Source: Thermococci archaeon
GTDB lineage: Archaea > Hadarchaeota > B88-G9
Direction: 5' to 3'
Assembly (NCBI GenBank): GCA_003660555.1
Contig: QMUK01000030.1
Coordinates: 1 to 12,475 of the forward strand
Length of the DNA: 12,475 nucleotides
The notes under the pieces were generated by a model. That model did no database searches, had not been told where the DNA came from, and worked only from the letters and a program-made list of their open reading frames with translations. Made by a program: the position numbers and the translations under genes. The number at the start of each line of letters is the position of its first letter. The stretch's first letter is position 1. Positions 7,432 through 12,475 of this stretch are shown here, piece after piece.

Positions 7432-7753
7432 GCCTACTTACAGCGACCTCTACTATTTCCCTTATGTTCGAGTACCTTCCACTTGCCACCAATTCGAGCA
7501 TCTTCTTGTAGTCTTCCTCGAATACCTCTATCTCCACCATGCTGTGTTTTGGTAGAATTGGGTGATTCAGTTCTATGTTCTTCCTAGTGTCCATTGATAG
7601 CATATCGTAGTTCTTCTCTAGCATTTCTCCTATAGCTACTATGATTACGTCATTTAGGCTCATATTCCATTCCTCCGCTATTTTGCATAAATGTTTGTAT
7701 TCCTCTTCCGATATTTCGAGAGTTATTACTTCTTCTCGGGAGTAAAGGGTCAA
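7400..7753 (-). CDS. Tandem ribbon-helix-helix (CopG/MetJ-like) putative DNA-binding protein
   Basis: Hypothetical protein of 117 residues that appears to hold two copies of one fold. Copy 1 (about 9-47) has a short strand VITLEIS, then helices EEEYKHLCKIAEEW and SLNDVIIVAIGEMLEK. Copy 2 (about 72-112) has MVEIEVF, then EEDYKKMLELVASG and SNIREIVEVAVSRLIEK. The copies align almost without gaps (EEEYK with EEDYK, LEK with IEK), and strand-helix-helix is the ribbon-helix-helix pattern. Such domains normally bind DNA as dimers, so this chain could make an internal pseudo-dimer. No membrane segment or signal is seen. The TTG start is supported by GGGGGTGG (7765-7758) just upstream. It overlaps hisS tail-to-tail by 32 bases. 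The upstream region carries phased heptamers that may be its operators. The fold call is by eye; an antitoxin or another small regulator is possible. Confidence 0.72.
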   Translation of the reverse strand: MTLYSREEVITLEISEEEYKHLCKIAEEWNMSLNDVIIVAIGEMLEKNYDMLSMDTRKNIELNHPILPKHSMVEIEVFEEDYKKMLELVASGRYSNIREIVEVAVSRLIEKYKRYLE

Positions 7754-7854
7754 GCTTCCACCCCCATAGGCTCAAACAAAGGGTTCATTTCAGACACCAC
7801 TTGGGCTCATTACGGGTTCAATATGGGTTCAAAAGGTAATAAAAGTTGGGTCCG
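7747..7854. repeat. Phased GGGYTCA heptamer cluster upstream of the ribbon-helix-helix gene
   Basis: Plus-strand copies are GGGTTCA at 7781, 7814 and 7825, GGGCTCA at 7803, AGGCTCA at 7768, and weaker forms at 7747 (GGGTCA) and 7848 (GGGTCCG). Three successive copies (7803, 7814, 7825) are exactly 11 bp apart, and most other steps are 11, 13 or 22. In minus-strand orientation the unit is TGAACCC. All the strong copies lie between the small regulator's start and the end of the SAM synthetase gene. All copies point the same way, as for operator arrays bound on one DNA face. Confidence 0.65.
7758..7765 (-). promoter_or_regulatory. Ribosome binding site for the ribbon-helix-helix gene
   Basis: GGGGGTGG on the minus strand ends four bases before the TTG (7753-7751) and supports that start. 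Confidence 0.5.
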
Positions 7855-7858
7855 CACT

Positions 7859-7869
7859 TCATATAATGG
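7859..7869 (-). promoter_or_regulatory. Possible TATA box for the ribbon-helix-helix gene
   Basis: The minus strand reads CCATTATATGA here. A start about 25 bases downstream would fall near 7838, inside the heptamer cluster, so proteins bound to the heptamers could block initiation or early elongation. A second AT-rich palindrome, GTATATATAC at 7905-7914, is an alternative box. Motif evidence only. Confidence 0.35.
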
Positions 7870-7878
7870 ACATAATAC

Positions 7879-7910
7879 TGGGATATTAATGGGATATCTC
7901 GTTGGTATAT
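7879..7910. repeat. TGGGATAT repeats with 11 and 13 bp steps
   Basis: TGGGATAT occurs at 7879 and 7890 (11 bp step), and TGGTATAT follows at 7903 (13 bp step). They sit just beyond the GGGYTCA cluster in the same intergenic stretch and share its GGG head and near-11-bp spacing. They may be a second class of site or an AT-rich promoter element. Confidence 0.45.
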
Positions 7911-7926
7911 ATACGATGCGGAAATG

Positions 7927-9120
7927 TCAAAAGGTCTTTATCTTGCCTTTGACTATCATTTCAGTGAGTTTCCAAATTTCATTCAGGTTGTCTTTAACTA
8001 TTTCTTCAGATTCCCTGAGGATTCTTTTTCTGTTTTCTATGTCGTAATCTAATATTTGCACACTTGCATTCTCTGGCTGATTTATCGGGCTCCCTATTCT
8101 GCTCTGAAGTCTGACATATACTTCTAGCGCTCCAGTCTCACTGTGAATCTCTTCAGCGATCTTGTGAGCCATGACATTGTAGAGCTTTCCGATGTGGCTT
8201 ACGGGATTTTTACCACAGGCTGCTTCAAGTGACATGGGTCTGAATGGTGTTATCAAACCATTTACTCTGTTGCCCCTACCTGTGGATCCGTCATCTCCTG
8301 CTTCAGCAGAGGTGCCAGTCACAGTTATGTAAACTACTCTCTCTTCTTCATCGGCTGCATTAATAACTACTTCTAACTCTTTGTCGCTTCCAAGTATTTT
8401 CTTCGCCTTTGAGATTGCTATCTCTCTTACTTTCTCCTTAGCATCATAATACTCCTCATAACTGCTCAATTGAGAAGACACCATGGCAGAAGCTATTGTC
8501 AGAGAGTACTTGTCTCCGTTCCTAGTTCCCATTACCTTTATGTCCTCTCCCAGTGATGGCACTCTCCTCTTGCTACTGTCTGAATTCAACTCCATCTCCA
8601 CTTCCAGTACTGTCTTCTCCAATGGTGTCATTGGAGCAAAACCTACGCCAAAAGACGTATCGTTTGCTCTTGGCACATCTCCTCCCAATTTGAATAACTC
8701 TCTTAGATCTATTGATCCAGGTCTTATCATAGGAGATATCTCAACGTGTTCCTTCGGGTTCAGGAACCTAACTGTATCGTCCAGATATTTCACTGCGACT
8801 TCGTATGCTATTTCATTCACAGGTATTTCTTTTCCGTTGTATTCAGTAGTTGCTCTCCCGGCTAATAAAACATATATTGGTTTAGTGACTTTTCCCCCTC
8901 CTATCTCGGGTTCGGCTTCTCCTCCAACTATTTGGACGTGATCGGTATTGTGATGTAGTATTTCACCGAACTCTTCCATATACCTGAGAGACAGTGTCCT
9001 GCTTATCTCCTCTGCTATCCCATCTGCTAGACTGTCTGGATGACCTATACCCTTTCTCTCAACTATCTCTACTTTCTGAGAAGTTACTGGATCTCTGTTA
9101 AGAAACTCAACGGTTATCAT
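7927..9120 (-). CDS. mat: S-adenosylmethionine synthetase, archaeal type
   Basis: Makes S-adenosylmethionine from methionine and ATP in the cytoplasm. It has 397 residues from the chosen ATG, typical of archaeal MAT, which is very divergent from bacterial MetK. Visible motifs are [20 protein letters not shown] (20-39, substrate-binding), [20 protein letters not shown] (56-75), [15 protein letters not shown] (157-171), [20 protein letters not shown] (266-285, the Asp/Gly-rich phosphate loop), and [20 protein letters not shown] (303-322). A GTG at 9138 is in frame, but the codons between it and the ATG are themselves the GGGGGAGGGAG ribosome site, so the ATG at 9120 is the start. It is divergent from the HTH-CBS gene, with 84 bases between the starts. 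The next gene on its strand, the ribbon-helix-helix gene, begins 173 bases further on and probably has its own promoter. Confidence 0.96.
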   Translation of the reverse strand: MITVEFLNRDPVTSQKVEIVERKGIGHPDSLADGIAEEISRTLSLRYMEEFGEILHHNTDHVQIVGGEAEPEIGGGKVTKPIYVLLAGRATTEYNGKEIPVNEIAYEVAVKYLDDTVRFLNPKEHVEISPMIRPGSIDLRELFKLGGDVPRANDTSFGVGFAPMTPLEKTVLEVEMELNSDSSKRRVPSLGEDIKVMGTRNGDKYSLTIASAMVSSQLSSYEEYYDAKEKVREIAISKAKKILGSDKELEVVINAADEEERVVYITVTGTSAEAGDDGSTGRGNRVNGLITPFRPMSLEAACGKNPVSHIGKLYNVMAHKIAEEIHSETGALEVYVRLQSRIGSPINQPENASVQILDYDIENRKRILRESEEIVKDNLNEIWKLTEMIVKGKIKTF

Positions 9121-9131
9121 CTCCCTCCCCC
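9121..9131 (-). promoter_or_regulatory. Strong ribosome binding site deciding the mat start
   Basis: The minus strand reads GGGGGAGGGAG directly before the ATG at 9120. It lies inside the extended reading frame that opens at GTG 9138, arguing against that longer start. Confidence 0.7.
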
Positions 9132-9148
9132 GCCACACTTCCTAAGAA

Positions 9149-9160
9149 ATAAATTTATAC
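9149..9160. promoter_or_regulatory. TATA-like element of the mat / HTH-CBS divergent promoter
   Basis: On the minus strand AAAAAGTATAAATTTA is a good BRE plus TATA for mat, giving a start near 9130 and a very short leader. On the plus strand AAATTTATAC can also act as TATA for the HTH-CBS gene, and GTATAAG at 9174-9180 is another candidate. The two genes share only 84 bases, so a factor binding here could affect both. Confidence 0.5.
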
Positions 9161-9192
9161 TTTTTCCGGTAATGTATAAGCGAGATTTATAT

Positions 9193-9198
9193 GGAGGG
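9193..9198 (+). promoter_or_regulatory. Ribosome binding site deciding the HTH-CBS start
   Basis: GGAGGG lies six bases before the TTG at 9205. The ATG at 9172 in the same frame lacks such a site and would place the GGAGGG inside coding sequence. Confidence 0.6.
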
Positions 9199-9204
9199 TC
9201 GGAG

Positions 9205-9759
9205 TTGCGGGTGCCAGGACCTGAGGAGATAAAAGAACTGAGGAAAAGACTTGGGATTACTCAGAAGGAGTTAGCTGAACTAGCTGGAGTGAGTCAATCT
9301 CTCATATCTCAAATAGAGAAGGGAAAAGTTGATCCTAGAGTGTCTACCATTAGGAAGATAATAAATGCTTTAGAAAAGGTGAGCGAACCGAGAATTACAG
9401 CTTCTGACATAATGACGTTTCCAGCAATATGTATAGAAGCTAGGAAGAGTGTCAAAGTCGCCATGGAACTAATGCTTGGTTCTGGATTTTCTCAATTACC
9501 AGTTATAGATTTTGGCAGAGTAATAGGAAGCATTTCGGAGGAGACTGTGCTTAAATTACTCAGTGAGGACAGAGGCGGATTAGAAAAAAAGGTAGAAGAG
9601 GTAATGGACCCTCCATTTCCCATAGTAGGACATAATGCGGATTTAGATTTGGTCTTAGAACTCTTAAGGAAGAATCATGCCGTTCTAGTAAGCACTAGGA
9701 ACGACTTCGGTATAATAACTAGGGCTGACGTAATAAGATTTTTCAGTAAAGTAGAGTGA
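9205..9759 (+). CDS. HTH (Xre/Cro-type) transcriptional regulator with two CBS domains
   Basis: Predicted DNA-binding regulator that senses a nucleotide-type ligand. It has 184 residues from the TTG, giving the N-terminus MRVPGPEEIKELRKRLGITQ, which suits archaeal members of this type. Residues 8-58 are a Cro/C1-type helix-turn-helix (ITQKELAELAGVSQSLISQI at 18-37). Residues 66-122 are CBS 1 (ITASDIMTFPAICIEAR, FSQLPVIDFGRVIGSIS) and 131-182 CBS 2 (VEEVMDPPFPIVGHNADLDL, VSTRNDFGIITRADVIRFF). CBS pairs commonly bind AMP, ATP or SAM. The gene is divergent from the SAM synthetase gene, so control of that gene, its own, or both is plausible. It converges with the M42 peptidase gene with an 11-base gap. 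Earlier in-frame starts reach into the SAM synthetase gene and are unlikely. Confidence 0.9.
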   Translation: MRVPGPEEIKELRKRLGITQKELAELAGVSQSLISQIEKGKVDPRVSTIRKIINALEKVSEPRITASDIMTFPAICIEARKSVKVAMELMLGSGFSQLPVIDFGRVIGSISEETVLKLLSEDRGGLEKKVEEVMDPPFPIVGHNADLDLVLELLRKNHAVLVSTRNDFGIITRADVIRFFSKVE

Positions 9760-9770
9760 TATTAGGAGCG

Positions 9771-10820
9771 CTAGTACAGTCCGGAGCTCGGAATTTCCTC
9801 TAGAGAAAATTTCAATAGTTCAAATGTCCTTTCCAGATCCTTCTTGTACACTAGCTGATTTGGGGAGTGTATGTATCTAGTGGGAACGGAAACTATCCCG
9901 GATGGGATTCCGCTCCTAGTTATGTGTATCCTGCCTGCGTCTGTCCCTCCATATGCGGGTTTCTTTATTTGATAGTCTATGTTGTTCTCCTCCGCCACTC
10001 TCTTCAGGAACGAGAAGATCTCTGGGCTTACTATTATTCTCTTGTCCATAATGGTTATTGCCGGTCCTAATCCTATTGAAGTTGGGCTTTCCTCTTCTCT
10101 GACTCCTGGAAGATCTCCTGCAGCGGTAGCCTCTACTACTAGAGCTATGTCTGGATTAATGCGGTATGCCGCCACTCCAGCTCCTCTGAGGCCTACTTCC
10201 TCCTGAACTGTGAAGACGAAATTCGTCTCAAAGTCCACGTCTATAGCTTTAGCTAGTTCTATCAGGAGTAATACACCAACTCTATCGTCAAGCGCTTTCC
10301 CTACTACGAAGTCTCCTATGTCCCTAAATTCTGAGTAGAGTGTTCCAGTACACCCGATTTCTATTCTTTCTAGGACTTCTTCCTTGCTCATACCTATGTC
10401 CAAGAATAACTCAGATATCTTAAATGCCTTTTCCATCTCCTTTCTACTTTGGATGTGTGGTGGTTTCGACCCTACGACTCCTTCCAGTTTCTCTCCATTC
10501 TTGTCTATTAGAATGGCTCTCTGAGATGGAAATACCCTCGGATCCCATCCACCTACTAGTTCTATCCTTATGAATCCTTTTTTGTCTATGTGCTTTACTA
10601 TGAACCCTATTTCGTCCATGTGTGCCGATATCATTACTCTAGGATGTCCCTCCCCAACCTTTAGATACAAATTCCCGATGCTATCTTGTTCTATTTCACC
10701 TAGCCCATCTATTTCACTTCTTATTAGGTTCCTGACTAAATCTTCGTGTCCCGACACTCCTATTTCCTCTGATAACTTCTTAAGTAGATGGAGGTTTATC
10801 CCTCCCAAGCGCTCACCCAT
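9771..10820 (-). CDS. M42-family metallo-aminopeptidase (TET/FrvX-like)
   Basis: Cytoplasmic zinc or cobalt aminopeptidase of the M42 family, which in archaea often builds large tetrahedral complexes and trims peptides. It has 349 residues, the usual length. Catalytic landmarks are SAHMDEIGFIV (65-75; His67 metal, Asp69), KALDDRVGVLLLIEL (175-189; Asp178 metal), TVQEEVGLRGAG (204-215; Glu207 general base, Glu208 metal), VVEATAAGDLPG (228-239; Glu230 in the fourth metal position), and YGGTDAGRIHITRSGIPS (290-307) with VPTRYIHSP (312-320; His318 metal). All are intact, so activity is expected. The ATG at 10820 has no ribosome site. A TTG at 10808 is preceded by GGGTGAG and is a possible alternative start, shortening the protein by four residues. 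The gene is divergent from the PP-loop/PUA gene with only 24 bases between starts. Confidence 0.94.
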   Translation of the reverse strand: MGERLGGINLHLLKKLSEEIGVSGHEDLVRNLIRSEIDGLGEIEQDSIGNLYLKVGEGHPRVMISAHMDEIGFIVKHIDKKGFIRIELVGGWDPRVFPSQRAILIDKNGEKLEGVVGSKPPHIQSRKEMEKAFKISELFLDIGMSKEEVLERIEIGCTGTLYSEFRDIGDFVVGKALDDRVGVLLLIELAKAIDVDFETNFVFTVQEEVGLRGAGVAAYRINPDIALVVEATAAGDLPGVREEESPTSIGLGPAITIMDKRIIVSPEIFSFLKRVAEENNIDYQIKKPAYGGTDAGRIHITRSGIPSGIVSVPTRYIHSPNQLVYKKDLERTFELLKFSLEEIPSSGLY

Positions 10821-10844
10821 CGTGTATTCGTGAGATGTATTGAA

Positions 10845-12475
10845 ATGCCTGCACCATACCTAGGTCCGATCAGAACGTGGTGGTGTCCTGAGTGTAACGT
10901 TCCGGTATTGAAAGAGAAATGCCCATCTTGTCGATCCAGAGCAGAGAAGTTGAAGGTCACTCCGCCTGGAGAGATTAAATTCGCCTCCGAGAAAGAGATA
11001 AGGATGATAAACCGAGTAATTGAAGAGAAATTTGGTGTGACAATACTAAGAAATGAACTAGTTCTTTTAAATAAGCTTCCAGCTACTGATAAAGCGTATG
11101 AAGTCATAGTAAATGGAAGAAGAATACTTCAAGTACACTTCCTCCCTGAAAGTGGATGGATTCCAAAGCTCAAACCGGAGGGTGGACAATTAATCTATAA
11201 TTTGGGTGGTAGGGGATGGATAATTGCTGATGGAAAGGCGTCTGAATCGATAGTCTCTAAGGGAGTAAATTTGATGGCTCCAGGAGTGACTGATGCTCAT
11301 CCGTCTTTGAAAGTTGGAGATGAGGTCTATGTATTGAATCCGGCTGGGAGAGTAATAGCCACTGGGACTCTCAAAGAAGTGTGGTCCTCTGTGAAGAGGG
11401 GTGTGATTGTTAAGGTTAGAGATAGTTGGGAGGCTGACGACATTTTCGACAAAGAGAGCTCATTAGAGGCTGCAGTAGAGGCCAACGAACCCATTCTAAA
11501 GGAGGAAGCAGAGCTCAGTGTTTCCTTTATTCAGAAGACTTTATCTTTTGTAAAAAAGGACGTTACTGTGGCATTCAGTGGAGGCAAGGACAGTCTCATA
11601 GTTTTAGATCTCGTTTCAGAAGTCATCGATCCGAAAGTCATATTCACCGACACCGGGATAGAATATCCGGAGACAGTTAAATACGTAAAGAGCTTCTCAG
11701 GAGACTACGATATTCTAGTAGCAGATGCCGAGGATGGTTTCTGGCGTGGATTCGAAATACTTGGTCCTCCTGCTAGAGACTACAGGTGGTGTTGCAAGGT
11801 TTGCAAATTGGGTCCCACCAATAAACTCCTGAAAGAGGTTTTTCCTGATGGATGCATAACCTTCGTTGGACAGCGTAGATATGAGTCCTCAAAGAGAGCT
11901 AAGCAGAGAAGAATATTTACCAATCCGTGGATTCCACTCCAGATAGGGGCTAGCCCAATAAGAAATTGGTCTTCACTTCAAGTATGGCTTTACATCTCAT
12001 GGAAGGGGCTCAGGATAAACCCCTTGTATCTGGATGGCTTTGACAGGGTCGGATGTTGGCCTTGTCCATCTTCCGACATGTGGGACTTCGAGATGCTCAA
12101 AGAAAGACATCCAAATCTACTTAAGAAATTAGAAAATGAACTCTCCAAGTTTCTGCCAGAGGAGGACATTAAAAGTGGGAATTGGAGATTTCTTAGAAAG
12201 AGATCTCCGTTAAAATTCTGGGAAAGAAATTTAGAGAGATGGATCTCACTCTTATCAAACGAGTACTATTCAAAGAGATTCAACAATTTGCTGAAATCGA
12301 TAAGAAAGAATTCAGAGAGCATTAGAATAGATCATCGTCTATCACTTCGTGATGAGAGAGAGATATTGTGGATATTGGCCAAAGCGGTGAGTTGCCTAGG
12401 TTGTGGATCCTGCTTAGGAAAATGCCCTACTGGGGCTCTAGGGCTCGGCGCAGATGGAAAAATTGAAATATCCGA
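10845..12475 (+). CDS. PAPS-reductase-like PP-loop protein with zinc ribbon, PUA and ferredoxin domains (3' partial)
   Basis: Multidomain archaeal protein running off the right edge; 543 codons plus two bases are visible. An N-terminal zinc ribbon has Cys14, 17, 26 and 29 (WWCPECNVP, KCPSC). A PUA RNA-binding domain covers about 88-190 (GVTDAHPSLKVGDEVYVLNP at 147-166). A PP-loop ATP-pyrophosphatase domain of the PAPS/APS-reductase family covers about 225-415: SGGKDS at 245-250, FTDTGIEYPETVKYV at 267-281, WCCKVCK at 315-321 and GCWPCPSSDMWDFE at 403-416. The Cys316-Cys317...Cys404-x-x-Cys407 pattern equals the cluster motif of iron-sulfur APS reductases. A 4Fe-4S ferredoxin motif follows (Cys517, 520, 523, 527). 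Automatic annotation would call it a phosphoadenosine phosphosulfate reductase. The PUA domain and lack of a visible ECG(I/L)H catalytic tail suggest RNA sulfur chemistry instead, but that is inference. ATG 10845 is chosen; GTG 10830 is an alternative. Confidence 0.88.
   Translation, partial: MPAPYLGPIRTWWCPECNVPVLKEKCPSCRSRAEKLKVTPPGEIKFASEKEIRMINRVIEEKFGVTILRNELVLLNKLPATDKAYEVIVNGRRILQVHFLPESGWIPKLKPEGGQLIYNLGGRGWIIADGKASESIVSKGVNLMAPGVTDAHPSLKVGDEVYVLNPAGRVIATGTLKEVWSSVKRGVIVKVRDSWEADDIFDKESSLEAAVEANEPILKEEAELSVSFIQKTLSFVKKDVTVAFSGGKDSLIVLDLVSEVIDPKVIFTDTGIEYPETVKYVKSFSGDYDILVADAEDGFWRGFEILGPPARDYRWCCKVCKLGPTNKLLKEVFPDGCITFVGQRRYESSKRAKQRRIFTNPWIPLQIGASPIRNWSSLQVWLYISWKGLRINPLYLDGFDRVGCWPCPSSDMWDFEMLKERHPNLLKKLENELSKFLPEEDIKSGNWRFLRKRSPLKFWERNLERWISLLSNEYYSKRFNNLLKSIRKNSESIRIDHRLSLRDEREILWILAKAVSCLGCGSCLGKCPTGALGLGADGKIEIS

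Noticed and set aside
7747-7910. CRISPR array
   Set aside because: Repeat units are only 7-8 bases with 4-15 base gaps, far below CRISPR repeat and spacer lengths, and no cas genes are nearby.
7691-8047. Plus-strand open frame across the heptamer array
   Set aside because: It begins in the regulator gene and ends in the mat gene, both well supported on the minus strand, and the non-coding middle part shows repeat rather than codon structure.
9121-9138. GTG start for mat at 9138
   Set aside because: The extra codons are the ribosome binding site GGGGGAGGGAG, and the family N-terminus fits the ATG at 9120.
9040-9204. Longer N-terminus for the HTH-CBS gene, including an ATG at 9172
   Set aside because: The extended frame runs into mat coding sequence, and GGAGGG with correct spacing marks the TTG at 9205.
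10796-11107. Minus-strand open frame of 103 codons across the M42/PP-loop gene start
   Set aside because: It lies antisense to the clear zinc-ribbon and PUA-start coding sequence and has no recognisable protein features.

Overview
The window looks like a chromosome segment from a thermophilic archaeon of the crenarchaeal/TACK kind. The phenylalanyl-tRNA synthetase subunits and the S-adenosylmethionine synthetase are the archaeal forms. Arginine is mostly AGA/AGG and isoleucine often ATA. Purine-rich Shine-Dalgarno sites precede most genes, several starts are TTG, and TATA-like boxes lie upstream. An inositol-phosphate synthase fits a (hyper)thermophile. The lineage cannot be fixed more closely by reading alone. 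No tRNA, rRNA, CRISPR array, insertion sequence or integrase was seen; the content is chromosomal and nearly all coding.

Layout. Bases 1-2909 (+) hold pheS (5' end outside the window) and pheT, which abut with no gap. Bases 2937-4882 (-) are a two-gene operon: inositol-1-phosphate synthase, then an MscS-type channel overlapping it by one base. Bases 5052-7431 (+) hold a radical SAM/SPASM-like protein whose 3' end overlaps the TTG start of hisS. Bases 7400-7753 (-) encode a small protein that reads as two ribbon-helix-helix domains in tandem; its 3' end overlaps the 3' end of hisS on the opposite strand. Behind it lies a 173-base non-coding stretch full of GGG-headed heptamers spaced by about 11 bp or multiples. 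Bases 7927-9120 (-) are the SAM synthetase gene, divergent from an HTH-CBS regulator (9205-9759, +). Bases 9771-10820 (-) encode an M42 metallopeptidase. From 10845 (+) to the right edge runs a large zinc-ribbon/PUA/PP-loop/ferredoxin protein of the PAPS-reductase-like family, cut by the window.

How the genes relate. Three aminoacyl-tRNA synthetase genes (pheS, pheT, hisS) and the PUA-containing protein touch translation or RNA. The inositol synthase/channel pair suggests osmolyte or lipid-inositol production coupled to osmotic relief. The SAM synthetase/HTH-CBS pair suggests a regulator that senses an adenosyl ligand next to a SAM-making enzyme.

Most interesting points: the radical SAM protein lacks the third cluster cysteine (Pro at that position) and carries a Cys-Cys pair where the GGE motif should begin; the helically phased heptamers lie behind a gene for a single-chain double ribbon-helix-helix protein; and the last protein combines the CC...CxxC motif of iron-sulfur APS reductases with an RNA-binding PUA domain.
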